NCBI GenBank assembly: GCA_022496805.1
Contig: CM040092.1
Coordinates: 20,540,113-20,604,112 of the forward strand
DNA length: 64,000 bases
Direction: 5' to 3'
From: Pohlia nutans
Taxonomy: Eukaryota > Streptophyta > Bryopsida > Bryales > Mniaceae
Shown piece after piece: positions 10,355-22,088 of the stretch; the stretch's first letter is position 1, and the number at the start of each line of letters is the position of its first letter. A program made the position numbers and the translations under genes. The notes beneath the pieces are model-generated. The model did not search any database. It was not told where the DNA came from and was given only the letters and a program-made list of their open reading frames with translations.

Positions 10355-13300
10355 TCATGCCGGTGGTACCATGAGCCATGGATCGTCGTCGTCGCTGTCT
10401 TCGATGGTCGGGTCCTCCTGCATATCTCGAAGAACCTCGTAGATGCCCTCATTGTCCTCGAAGTCGAGATCCATGTACTGATTAGGATCATTTTCAGGTT
10501 CAATGTTGGCTTCCATGTTTTGAATTTCGGAAAACGCCACTTGTTCTGCATCTCGAAGGATCGCCTCTGGAACTTGGCCAAGCGGCTGTTCATGCCTATC
10601 ATTGAGAATAGGACCGTCTAGCCCTGGAGCTCCGAGAACAACATCAGGAAATCCAGCCTCCATCCTCCTCGAGCGTTGTTCTTTCTGAAGGACCACCATC
10701 CAGGAGCGATCGGCCAAGTTTGGAGCAAAAAATACCTGTCACTACCAAAATGCATCAGTTGCTGTAACACTGAGTACAACACAATCACATAAAGTTAGAA
10801 GCGGATATTGCAATAAAAATAATAAGCAACGCGATGTTGCAGTGTAGTAACCTGAGAGGCGTGAGCAGGCATGATATAAGGATCGGGAGAATCTTCCTTT
10901 AGTGCACTCCGCTTGATCAGCAAGAACTTGTGCTCATCAACCCGCATGGTGGCGCGGCCAACCAGGTTTGGCTGTATCCATGCGCACTTCATCACATTGA
11001 ATGTGATCGAACCATAGCTTACTCGGATGATGTTCCTCAACACTCCGACAAACTTCAGGTCTGCCTGCACCGGGCTACGATCCCTCGAAGATGCACGACA
11101 TGTTGTCTGGGCAATGTATGCTATGCCTGAGTCGTATGACAAATGTCTGTTTCCGTACAATACACTCTCGCATCTGTAGTGATTTCCATAGGCATGCATA
11201 GCAGAGTACTCGACAACCTTCTTCGATGGAAGCTCAGAAAGTAGTATAACATCAAGTGGCACCTCCAAGCGTAGGGACAGAAATGCAGCAACCCGAACTT
11301 GCAGCCACACACTGAACTTCATGAATGGTAGATTACGATTCTCAGGTACTCCTTCGTGTGATTGCTTTGCAGCCAAGTACTCTCTGCACACATGACAGAA
11401 AAGGTCATTTAATGTATGATATACCAATCTTCAGTAGTCTAGAGTCTAATAAAACAACAACAACAAATAATTAGCAAGATTGCAGAGTACATTTTTTTAC
11501 CTGTGGTATATTGTTGTACACTCTGTGTTTTCAATGATGAAGTCATGAATCTGTTGGAGCTCCATGTCGGACAAGGTACGCGGCCTCCCTTTGCCCTCGA
11601 GGACCTCACCTCCGTCCCTCTCGTCTTCTTCCATGTTCCAGATTCTTCGGGCCTGTGAATCGAGCACAAGATGCTCTGTTATGAAGCCTAAAGCTTCAGA
11701 GTACAAATGGCCGTTGGCGATGCAGGCTTCCGGCCTTGCTCGATTCTTTATGTAGCCCTTTAGATGAAAAAGAAACCTCTCAATGCCATAACACCACCGA
11801 GAGTGTACTGGTCCGCACCACCGCAACTGATATGGCAGATGAACAACGAGATGTGGCATTGAATCAAAGAATGTTGGAGGAAAGTACATCTCCATGAGGC
11901 ACAAAGTCTCTGCCGTGTAGGTGTCGAGGTTGTCCATGTCTGACGGGTCTACAACCTTTGCGCATAGGCGGCGAAATACATGTCCCATGCGGATGATGGC
12001 ATCTCTTGGTCCTGGTTCAAGGAAACTGCGAATACACGCAGGAATGATCTGTTGTAAGAGAACATGATGATCATGACTCTTCAGTCCTTGGAACTTTTTT
12101 TTCCCGAAATGCTTTGATAAGCCTGAGCTTATGTATCCTGAAGGTGTCCTGATAGATGACACTGTTTGGCGAAAAACAGTACCCTCGGCTGGCCTCAAGG
12201 AATATGGAGCATGCGGTTTCAAGAACGTTGATGTAGTGCCCTGGCGTTGTAGTTGTAGATGCCTCATCGTTCGAATCTCTTGCATATCCCTCCTTACAGC
12301 GAGTGTGTCTCTGTCCCCAAAAAGATATCCCAAGATGCTTGCGCTCACGTTACGTTCAACATGCATTACGTCCAGTATGTGCCTAATGGGAAGATCCTGT
12401 TAAGATGACAAACAAAAAACATTTCAGCCAATTTAATTAAATAAGTGCGCAACAAGTCTATTAATAGCTTCCATTTAAATGAACATGTTGGATCAACATT
12501 AACCCCTAAAGGACCACGAAGCCACCAGGTGGCTCCTGTTTTTTTTGAGTAATTTTGAGTTGGTTTTATATAGATTCCTTTTGGTTAATTTTTAAAATTA
12601 AAAAAATTCAACATATGTAGTATTCTTCACTTATTTCAGTGATATAAAACTTGGTGCCATTCAAATTATAATTTTCACACTATGATCATTCAAACTTGTC
12701 ATTTTAAAACCATGAATCCTTGGTCCTTTAGGGGTTACTGTACAAGTAGCATAAAACAGAAAACAACAACAATACATACCTTCCAATATGGAAGTCGGTA
12801 TAAGATAGACACACGCTTGATCCCGTGTTTGTGGACGGGATCTCCAACTGACTTCGGCACCCCACCATTCTTCAAAAATGTTTCGCGTTCTGCTCCCCAT
12901 GTCATTACTTCTATGCCAGTTACGAGGGGAGGACAAACGTTGTGATCCACACCTCCCCTAAAGTGGATGTTGTCTTGCCGCATGGGATGACCAGGAGGCA
13001 AAAAACGACGATGTTGATTGTCAAAAACCATCTTTGACAGGGACCTTGATCGCCTACAAATGGTTCTTGGACCGCATATGGGACACCCTTTGAACCCCTT
13101 GGTCGTACAACCTGCCATCATGCCATATGCTGGCAAATCATGTATAGTCCATATCACAATGACCTTTAGAATGAAGTGGCTTTCATTTCTCCACCTTCCA
13201 GCATCTCTACACATGACACCTTCCATCCACAACATGCAGAGCTCATCCACCAATGGTTCTAAAAAGACGTCGAAATTCTCTGAAGTGACAGTCTTTTTCC

Positions 13301-14836
13301 CCGGGATTATGAGTGATAACATGATAAAGTATCGCTTCATTGTCAACCACGGTGCCACATTATAGTTTAAAAGGACAACTGGCCAGGTTGAGTACACGCT
13401 CCTCTTCTCACTGAATGGGTTCATCCCGTCTGTAGCTATGGCGAGTCGCAGCCGTCTTGCATCAGCTGCAAAAGAGCTAAATAAGTTGTTGATAAAAGCC
13501 CACTGGGGGCTGTCTGAAGGTCCTCGCATCAGATTGTCCTGGACTTGGGGTCTTTCATGCCAAGTCATGGCTGCTGCTTGCACAGGACTTCGAAACATTC
13601 GAGTAAGACGTCCAACTAAAGGGAAGTGTCGCAGCACCTTCTGCGGCACCCAGCTGTTGCCCTGCTTCTTCATGCGCATACTGTGGCAGTTGGGGCACAG
13701 TAACTTGTCCTTGTGAGGTCCTCTGAAGAGGATGCAATTGTTGGGACAAACGTGAATGGTATCATACTCCAAACCGAGCCTTTGAAGATGAGAGTGTGCC
13801 TCATAACCTGAATCGGGAAGAGTGTTAGGCTGAGGAAGTATTATACGATGGAGAAGAGTGAACATCTCGGAGATGAGAAGAGCTGATGATCCATGCGTCT
13901 TCAGCAGGTTCAGAATGAGAATAGTTGCCGACAACATAGAAATTGAAGATCCTTCGAAGCATGGTATGCGTCCCGCCTCGTTTAGACGTTCGAACTCTTC
14001 AGCTGCCGCTCTATCAATTGCATCTGGATCTCCCCATGGCACATTGTCCTCAACATCAAAGAAGTTGTCTTCACCACCTTCTGTGTCCATCTCGTCTTCA
14101 CCTCCTAGGCCTCCGAAATCATTTTGTGCCTTATCTTGAGCGACCTCAGGCAGTTCCTCTCGCATGGTGTCCCACATGTCAAAAGTATCGTGCACTGCAG
14201 CCTCGGCATTGAAGGGATCTTCATCATCTTCGTTATCACCCATAACTTCGCGTGCAATTGCTCCATACTTGTGATCTATATACTCATTCCATTCGTTGTC
14301 AGAGTCATCTGACTCATAACCCTAGCATAGAAAACAAACAATTGAATCAAGCTCGTATGTTTGACACATCTAAAAATACGTTTGAGGTGATAGAAGTTAC
14401 ACTAAAATTTGTACACTTCGTTCAAATCAATCACAGAGAGTGCAAAAACTCTCACAAAAGAGGTGCTAACACAAGAGATATAGATTGTTAACATTCCTTC
14501 AAAATAAATCGAAGCTCAATAAAATAATTCAAACATTCCAGAAACAACACCAAGTACAAGCGATTCTTATCAAGCTGAAGTTTGATGTAGAGGAAGATAA
14601 AGTACCTCTGAGCTTCCTCGCAACCAATCGTGGTATTTGTATCGTGAAACGTGTTTTCTGACTGTGTTGAGGCAGAGCTTTGTCCCCGGCTGCCGCTTGC
14701 AGATTGAGCACGGACACCATATCCTAGTCTTCCCCGTGGTAATGGCTCGCGTTGTCTCCCGTGAAAGCAGCTTCTTGTCTCTCTCCTCGACTCTCACTGG
14801 GTGCTCTATTGGCAGACGCATCTGTTGTTTTGTCAT
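10355..14836 (-). CDS. TNP2-type CACTA transposase, five exons, apparently intact
   Basis: Exons: 14836-14606, 14321-12780, 12396-11501, 11383-10852, 10735-10355. All junctions are GT-AG and all phases agree, giving about 1,193 residues without a stop. Exon 1 encodes a transposase-associated domain (WCPCSICKR, then VRKHVSRYKYHDW). Exon 2 holds an acidic stretch, two cysteine pairs (CPNNC near residue 269, CPNC near 286), the WVPQKVLRHFPL block, ATDGMNPF with candidate catalytic Asp375, and DLPAYG with candidate Asp472. Exon 3 opens with the family signature around LDVMHVERN (residue 600) and continues to LRWCGPVHSRWCYGIERFL. Exon 4 matches the DUF4216 region; exon 5 is an acidic tail ending DSDDDDPW. 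TNP2 excises and inserts the element in the nucleus. The start is the first ATG in exon 1; an upstream non-coding exon is possible. Intron 2 holds a TTAA MITE. Confidence 0.9.
12503..12734. mobile_element. TTAA-type MITE in TNP2 intron 2 (element c)
   Basis: 232 bp with perfect 14-bp ends CCCCTAAAGGACCA. The left flank is TTAA (12499-12502) and the right TTAC (12735-12738), one mutation from a TTAA duplication. It lies inside the 383-bp intron 12397-12779 and so does not break the transposase. It inserted after the CACTA gene structure existed. Confidence 0.75.
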
Positions 14837-15493
14837 ATTCACACAAAACTCAGTAAGTTAGCGAGTTCATACGAAAAAAGAATAATGGAAGTATTATCAA
14901 GTAAGAAAAATCAGGGTAAAGGGCAAGCAAGGAAATGTTTAAATCATGTGTGACCATCATCATTTACAAACCCTAGCTAACGCATGATTGACGAGAGATA
15001 GAAAAGATGAGTGGATGGGCAAATTGTATTATCTTTTGCGACTGTGAAACGCGGTACATTAAAAAACTTATGCCTTACTGAATGATTACAGATACTCTCG
15101 TTAATACTTGAACCGGAACCAGTGTGCAAGATGTACCTTCAGGAAGGAACTTACCAAATTACATTCAGTGGCATGCATGCTGGGGATAATTATCCAGGCT
15201 ATCTCCACGACATAAATTCTCGGATTGAAATTTAAGGAATATATTTTATTTTCAGAATACAGCATGTCGATTATCCTTAAGATTTTTTCTAAAGTATTAA
15301 GTTGCATTTCATTAACCCGTTCTTTCATGAGAAGGAGCCAATTGTAAAGAACAGTCTGACTCGATCGATTAAGCAACTGGAGCCGCTTGCAATTGTGTAC
15401 GTACATATGCCGCCCGGAAGCTAATCAATCGGTATGTGTATAGAAGATTAATTGTGAGATACATTCATTTACTGAAGCCGAGTTGCATGAATG
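14837..15493. other. 5' region of TNP2, inside the inverted-repeat arms
   Basis: The transposase promoter should lie here. No clear TATA box or protein-coding exon can be assigned. The frame at 15101-15406 (minus) has no recognisable content. Confidence 0.35.
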
Positions 15494-15748
15494 CATGAAT
15501 GCATGCATGCGTCTGAATTATAGCTTAATTACCTTCAGTTACGTTGCAAGCCTGCCTCAATCGATAAATTGTTGATTGAATGTTTTAAGGAATCTCTTAC
15601 TACTCTATCTGAGCCTAGACAATCGATATATCTGCAAGCTTGAACATAGAATCGGTAGACCTTCATGCATATTCAAAGTTTGGGCTGGAACGTACATTGC
15701 ATGTGAACTTGATTGTAATTAATAAGGCCGGGGCTAGGCTACACAATT
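15494..15748 (-). repeat. Right arm of long inverted repeat around TNP2
   Basis: Inverted partner of 9412-9665. It carries words such as TCGATAAATTGTTGATTGAA in reverse orientation to the left arm. Confidence 0.85.
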
Positions 15749-16535
15749 TAATGTCATTCAACGATTGATGCATGCACTGGGATTGAGCATGCCAATGCAT
15801 GCTTGAAAGTCTCAAATCAATTCTTATTATCAAGAATTCGGAATCAAAGAGAGTTTGAGACCTCACATACAATGCTGATGAAAGCAATGAATCATAGACA
15901 GTTAAATTATGTAAACAGGTCACTTGCAGCCTGGGTTGTGAAGTGAATATTAAGTGATCAAGCTAGTAAGCCTGGAAAATATTCCAGATCGATAATTTGT
16001 TCACATCTAATTAGTTAGGCATAAGATATGCCTAACTGTATCTCAAATCTGACAAAGGGTAATCGAGAACAGGACGGAAAAAGATCAAGAACAAAAGTAA
16101 GAGAATACAGCAATACATGTAGCACTAAACAGAGGTCGCATCTTACTTTGATTTGCTATTTGCCTCTCCTTGTGCATAACTCCAGTATCGCATCGATTCA
16201 GTTCCACAGTGGCAAATGCGTCTATTTCTCAATGACCATAGCCATCTCCTATATAGCCAATGCTTGAATCACAAGTCGAATGTTTCCGCTTCATTCAAAA
16301 TAGACAGTTCTTAGATATTTTAGGTCACAACAGCAGCTGTATTATGGAAACTAGATATGTGTCATAAAGTTCCAGTCCAAAGTGCTGTACTCGTGTAATC
16401 TAGAGAGTGTTTCTCGATTGTTAGAGTTGGCAAGCCTCGTGGCAAGGATGCACTGTTCATGCAATAGAAAGAAATTGAGCCCTGCATGAAACTTGCCTCG
16501 TGTGACCAGGAATCTGGAGTTTTGGGCCATCGTGG
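15749..16535. other. CACTA interior, nothing recognised
   Basis: No supported coding exon. The frame at 16028-16267 shows no family features. Confidence 0.35.
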
Positions 16536-16690
16536 GTGACGCCGGCGGCTGCCATGGCCGCGACACCACCGTCTCTCTCCCTTTCTACAGACCTTGCGGC
16601 AGCAACGAAAGCTCCGAAAGGGAAAAATTACGTGAAGGATGAGGAGACCCGCCCAACTTTGTCGGAGTCTTTTTTGTGTATTTCGCAGGA
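16536..16690 (+). pseudogene. Fragment resembling the Myb/SANT-like protein of PIF/Harbinger elements
   Basis: An unusually GC-rich patch encodes a Ser/Ala-rich leader followed by KAPKGKNYVKDEETRPTLSE and SFLCISQD. This resembles the start of the trihelix/Myb-like domain in Harbinger ORF1 and related plant proteins (pattern RGKNF-EED-LC-AWL-VSQDP). The rest is missing: AT-rich low-complexity DNA follows at once. A second GC-rich patch at 18,165-18,410 ends in GGAGATGCTCTAA, the kind of end seen on Harbinger-derived elements, and may be its other half, split by the AT-rich DNA and the MITE at 17,048-18,073. Confidence 0.45.
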
Positions 16691-16719
16691 TCATTATAGA
16701 TTTCGCAAAAAATCATTAT

Positions 16720-17045
16720 AATACTAAAACATATTTACTAAGTTTTTATAAATCAATCATATTGTAAATATTATAAGAAGATGTAAATTAAGATAATATA
16801 ATATCCGTAGGATAATTATTAACATATCTACATCTTGCAGAAATATATTACATACAAATTGATAGAAAAAATCGAAGCATAAATATGTATTTAATATATA
16901 ACAATCTTAATAGAAATAGATAGAAAATATAATGACTTGCAAAATAAATACAAAACTTGAATATAAAACTATATATAGTTATTATGAAAAAAAAGTATAT
17001 AAAAATAAAAACGTGTAAAAATAAAAGTATATATAAAAATAAAAG
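16720..17045. repeat. AT-rich low-complexity tract (left half)
   Basis: Degenerate ATAAAAATAAAAGTATAT units. The same kind of sequence resumes at 18,076-18,170, so the MITE between them landed inside one tract. Confidence 0.6.
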
Positions 17046-17047
17046 TA

Positions 17048-18073
17048 CAGTAGGGGGACAAAAAGTTTGGCGTTTTTGGTTTCGCAGTGGGAAAAAATTC
17101 AAGTCTGCCCACTTTGAAAGCCTCTAGAGAGATCAAAAATTGGTATTTTACCTTGAAATTTTTACCATGAACCTGAAATCAAGTTGTTAGTATTCCTACC
17201 AAATTTCAAAGCCAAATAATTCACCAAGAGAAAGTTATTCAAAATCTACCAATATAGGTAGCTGTGGAAAAAGTTTCACTCCTACCAACTTCGACAGCGT
17301 CCCCATAATTGAAAAAAAAAATTCCTTACTGTAATTTTTTTTGGTAGAAACCAATTTGTGTTAGTAATATATGGTAAAAATCTTAAGTCTAAAAGATTAG
17401 TGAAAAAAAGATATTCCCAATCTATCAATATGTGTAGTTGTGGGAAACAATGGGGGAAACCATTTCATTGCTACCAACTTTGAAGACTATGTTGGTAGAT
17501 TATAAATAACTTTTTTTTGGTGAATCTTTTGGCCTTAAAATTTGGCATACATATAATTCACTTAAAGATATTTCTTTGGTAAAACTTTCGTGGTAAAATA
17601 CCAATTTTTGAGCTCTCGGGAGGCTTTCAAAGTTGGCAGTATTCAAAGTTGGTAGGAATGAAATGGTTTCCCCATTGTATCCCACAACTACCGGTACACA
17701 TGTTGGTAGATTGTTAGTATCTTTTTTTGCATTAATCTTTTGGTCTTGAAATTTTTATCATATGTTGTTAACATAAAGAGGTTTTTTTTCCGAGAATTTC
17801 ATGGCAAAAAAAAAAAATTCAATCTTTGGGAGGCTGTCAAAGTTGGCATCAGTGAATAACTACCAATGTTGGTAGATTTTGAATAACTTTGTTTTGGTGA
17901 ATTATTTGGCTTTGAAATTTGGTAGGCATACTAACAACTTGATTTTAGGTTGATGGTAAACATTTCAAGGTAAAATTCCAATTTTTGATCTCTCTAGAGG
18001 CTTTCAAAGTGGGCAGACTTGAATTTTTTCCCACTGCGAAACCAAAAACGCCAAACTTTTTATCCCCCTACTG
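17048..18073. mobile_element. TA-flanked fold-back element, CAGTAGGGGG ends
   Basis: 1,026 bp starting CAGTAGGGGGACAAAAAGTT, with TA at 17046-17047 and 18074-18075. The two ends are inverted copies for more than 120 bp, with further inverted matches inside (ACCAATRTTGGTAG-type words), so the whole element can fold on itself. TA target duplication and CAGT ends fit a Tc1/mariner-pogo-type MITE. The element at 60,559-61,100 has the same CAGTA/TA plan. Non-coding. Confidence 0.8.
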
Positions 18074-18621
18074 TACATAAAAATAAATTGTATAAAAATA
18101 GAATTTTATAAAAATAAAAGTATATAAAAATAAAATTGTATAAAAATAAAAGTATATTAGTATATGAAATATACTTATTTTAAATTATTTGACCGCCACG
18201 AGGTCAAACCGCGGCTGCCACCTGTAATGACAGCGTTTGCCACGAAGGCCGCGATTGCACCTCAACTGGAGTCCCGGGGCTTCAACATGACGGGCGGCAG
18301 GGGAAGGTCGGACTGTCCCCCGGGGAATTTGCAAAAGCTGGCCAGTCCTCCCCTCCAAATGTGGTCTGTCGGGCTAAATTTAAGCCAGTCGCAGGAGATG
18401 CTCTAAATCGATACTGGTAAATTCAAAAGCTAAATGCTAATTTTTGTTGCATATAATTATGAAAGTTTTACCACTCATTTCATACATCATAAAGTGGTTT
18501 TTTCAAAAAAATTGTTAAAATCAAACAATTTCTTGCAGAAGTACACTTCTTTGGAGGTGAATGTACCCAAAAAACATTCAAAGTATGAACGTTGGGATGG
18601 TTAGGGGGTTAAGAACTCAAA

Positions 18622-20739
18622 TTACTTTCTAATTTTCTTCACTTCCAAATTTTGCAAAATTTGGTCATAAAGGTGTTTGTTTTTTTTGGTTTTGGTTCTC
18701 CTAATCTCATCTATTTCCTGTGTGATTCTTTGAAAAGAATCTAAAATAGATTTTTTTGTTAAAAGAGCAGCTCCCATTCGGATAAAGCCACTATTTGCTA
18801 TAGTTCCGTGCCTAACATTTTTTGAATCTAACAGTAAAACTGATCCTGTTTTAGGTTTTATGTAGTAGCCATAATCTTGTAAACAGAATTCTCCTCCTCG
18901 TTTTGGTATTCCATATGGGTATTCTGACTAAAATAAAAATAAAAAAAATAATAATATCAAGAATAATAATAATTGTAATGATAATAAGAAAAAAAATAAA
19001 AAATAAAATCTATTTTAAAGTATGTTTATTAATGATGAAGTTATGTATTAAACGTGATATCATTATTGAAATTTTAGAGTACTGAAACTTAATTTTTAAA
19101 TCGTTACCTTTGGTAAACCACATGATAAATCCCATGTGATTATCATGCCGATCCGTATGGGGTGGAACCCAGTAATTCTTAGTAATCCCGAGATGAGAGA
19201 ACGGGGTGTCGCCGAGTCTTCCGTATTGTTTTGGAATAGTAGTGGGATACAAGTTTTCTAACGTTTGTATCCAGGACGCAAACGATGGCTGTAAAAACTT
19301 GTAAACGTCTGTCGCAAATAGTTCTCCAAGTTTATGTATTTCCTCTCCTGATGGTTTTATGTTATTGTTTTCTCTCAACGATTGGGCATATCTATAAACA
19401 ATGTTGTTAAACAAAAATCATATTAGATAATTATAGTAATTTAATCAAATTCAAAGAACATCATTAACCCTTAACTTCCTAGGCGAGTTAGTTACTTTTG
19501 CTACCCAAGTATGTACAAGTAGAACAGGAAAAATAAAATTATTCTTACAAAGTATATTTGGAGAGTTCTTATTAGTCGCCGAGTACTTATGAAGTCTTAA
19601 TTGGTTGTTATTGATGCTACCTTCAAAATGAATGATGAAGCAAATTGTCTATTGAGTTATAAAATTTGTCCAATATTTTGCTACTGACTATTTTTAACTA
19701 CAATGTACTAGTAGCACAAGAATTTTGTTTGGTAGGAATCCAACAAAATTAAGCCAGTTTTGAGATCACTGGCCTTGACCAGTACTCTAGGTCTCAAGTC
19801 CATTGTTTACAACTAGCAGAAGAAAATTATTTAAAGTTTTCCAAATGAGTCGTGATGGTCGTCTCTTCATATTCATCTTTGGTACTGCATTGTACACTGA
19901 TGAGGTATAACGTAATATGGGTCTGGTCATACGGTCATGTAGTCATACTAGAGTAGTGAAATTGTTTTAAGCTAAATACAGTGAAAATGTTGTGCCAATA
20001 ACTGCTTAGACATTAGTAGTGTCTGAAAACGACAAGCCCTGACTTTGGTTTATCATTACAGTTGGTTTATCATATATTTCATTAATATTTTCTAATCAAT
20101 TTAGCAAGGTTTTCTCTTGAAAATCAATTAAAAATCATGAATTAACTGAATTTTTAAATAAAATATTGTAATGAAATTGGAATAACATGCGCTCAAAATG
20201 ATTTCGGAAGTTCAGGGTTAATATAACTATTTCTATTTAACTTGAAACAAATAGGAATGTACTTACATGACAGGTTTATCAAGAAAGGAGTCATGTCTCC
20301 ATCCCGCCATCACCATCACTCCCCCGCTTTGGCCCTCTCCTCGTTCAACTGCACCTCCGTGCTCATAAATGAACTCCAAGAGATCATAGCATTGCTGACA
20401 CTTTTGACTTGGAAAAAAGCTTTCAACATAAATACCAAGTATTTTTTCCCCTTCTTTAAGGACACAAGACTCTGATAACTCTACCATCTGAGATATATCA
20501 AACCGAAGACCTTGATCTCCTAGTTTTTTGCACTATATAACTTTATTGACGGTTTTAGGAATAGATATTCCCTGTTCTCTCATCTTCCGTATGTCTACAT
20601 CAATGCTATCATTGTTATTATAATTCTCTACGTTCTTACAATTATGCTTGTGCTTTTTTCCGCCCTTGTGAGCTTTCCATTGTTGTTTAGAATTAAAAAC
20701 TTTCTCACAAGGGCGACACATGTGTGTCACTCGATGCAT
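18622..20739 (-). CDS. U1-type zinc finger plus 2OG/Fe(II) dioxygenase (TET/JBP-like), one in-frame TAG
   Basis: Exons 20739-20267, 19391-19108 and 18923-18622 join in phase through GT-AG introns, giving 353 codons with one TAG (codon 69, 20533-20535). The N-terminus has a CX2CX12HX5H finger (C8, C11, H24, H30), U1/matrin type. The C-terminal half has the iron and cosubstrate residues of a 2OG dioxygenase: PPHTDRHD (H236, D238), a glycine-rich RGGEFCLQDYG strand, VRHGT (H291) and FIRMG (R301). The order and the surrounding words resemble the TET/JBP family, which oxidises methylated pyrimidines in DNA; a related 2OG family is possible. A zinc finger would suit a nucleic-acid target. An ATG at 20487, after the TAG, could still give a dioxygenase without the finger. 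It lies between the two transposition genes inside the CACTA ends. Intron 1 holds a TTAA element. Confidence 0.75.
19468..20217. mobile_element. TTAA-flanked element in dioxygenase intron 1 (element h)
   Basis: 750 bp between TTAA at 19464-19467 and 20218-20221. Ends CCCTTAACTTCC and CCCTGAACTTCC match 11/12. It accounts for most of the 875-bp intron 19392-20266, so the original intron was near 120 bp. Non-coding. Confidence 0.7.
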
Positions 20740-21868
20740 TTTCTTTATCGTCTATATATAGCTTCAATAAAAAATGCTATGACTCAAGAAAAATAAATAA
20801 ATAAATATATAGCTATGAAAGTACAAAAACTAGGCAAAATGAGTTTGATTCTAAGCCTCTCCTAAACAAGACAGCAAGGTGCTATGGTGATATAGTTAAA
20901 CAACAAAGATTCTAAGAAACTCCATCATTGAAGGGGGACCTTGTTAATTAAACAATGTTATTGTTAAAATAGAAGTCACAAATAGTTAACCTGTAGTTAA
21001 CTATTAGAAACGATTTGTAGTTTCTATTTTTATTAAGGTAAAAGAATGACTTTTACTTTATTAACTCTTAGTTATAATTTTAACTTAAGAGTATGTAAAG
21101 CCAACCCTTCCTCAGGTTGGGACACTTCTTCTTCTAGAGAGCTGTATGTCTATTATATATATTTATTTGTTCTCTCTCAACAGTTATCTTTTTCACTCAC
21201 CAAACCAAATTTATTGTCCTAGCACTGTCTCTTTACATACTTAGAATATGTACAAACTATCTATGATACTACTATGGTGTTCTAACTAACTTTGAGTCAT
21301 AGACTCTTGGTCTATCAATTCTCTTGTCTATGATTAAGTTACTTAGTATAGACAGTCTTTACATATTCTAAGTATGTAGACAAGATAATAATAGGGTTTA
21401 TAAATAAGGTTATATTAATAGGGTTAATAAGGTTATATTAATAAGGTTATAATAATAGGATTATAAATAAGGTCATAGACTCTTCGTCTATCAATTCTCT
21501 TGTCTATGATTAAGTTACTTAGTACAGATAGTCTTTATATATTCTAAGTATGTAGACAAGATAATAATAGGGTTATAAATAAGGTTATATTATGCCCTCT
21601 CTACTATTGCCTTTTATCTCTACTATTGCAATTGGCATTGCAATTGGCATTGCAATTGGCATTGCAATTGGCATTGCAATTGGCATTGCAATTGCCATTG
21701 CCATTGCCACTGCCACTGCCATTGCCATTGCACCAAATGATCACTTTGCCATAGATATTTAAACTATAAGCAACCAACTTAATTTCTATTGGGGGTTTAG
21801 AATTATTAAGTAGATGATACAACCCATCACAAAAAAATTCGTCCATACATTGTCAATTTCTTATTTTT
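20740..21868. other. AT-rich spacer upstream of the dioxygenase gene, with duplications
   Basis: The dioxygenase promoter should lie just above 20740. 21,294-21,414 and 21,471-21,590 are near-identical direct copies containing CTATCAATTCTCTTGTCTAT and GTAGACAAGATAATAATAGG. Between them GGTTATATTAATA units repeat. No exon is supported. Confidence 0.6.
21623..21731. repeat. GCATTGCAATTG tandem repeat
   Basis: Eight or so 12-bp units, then shorter CATTGC and CACTGC units. A minus-strand frame across it reads as Asn-Cys-Asn-Ala repeats, which is a by-product of the period and not a gene. Confidence 0.9.
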
Positions 21869-22088
21869 ATTATAAAATATTGGTGATTACAAATAAAATC
21901 AAATTATTCATCAAATCCTTTTATGAAATGTCACTTCACATTGACATGTAACAATAACATAATCATATTGATGTGTGATTATAAAATATTGGTGATTACA
22001 AATAAAATCAAATTATTCATCAAATCCATTTATGAAATGTCACTTCACATTGATATGTAACAATAACAATAATCATATTGATGTGTAA
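21869..22088. repeat. Tandem duplication of a 109-bp unit
   Basis: The unit starting ATTATAAAATATTGGTGATT occurs at 21,869 and again at 21,978 with only a few differences. Confidence 0.85.

Noticed and set aside
10270..10602. Minus-strand frame with many Arg/Thr overlapping the end of TNP2
   Set aside because: It is a shadow frame of the acidic C-terminal exon of TNP2.
9412..15748. The long inverted arms as the true ends of the transposon
   Set aside because: They do not start with CACTA, lack flanking duplications and lie inside a better pair of CACTA ends.
20533..20545. A tiny intron removing the TAG in the dioxygenase gene
   Set aside because: The only GT...AG pair (GTTATATAG) is 9 bases long, far too short to splice, and the frame is continuous on both sides.
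21604..21846. Asn/Cys/Gly repeat protein
   Set aside because: Produced entirely by the 12-bp GCATTGCAATTG tandem repeat.
21623..22088. Tandem arrays as a CRISPR array
   Set aside because: Units are contiguous with no unique spacers, and the DNA is eukaryotic.
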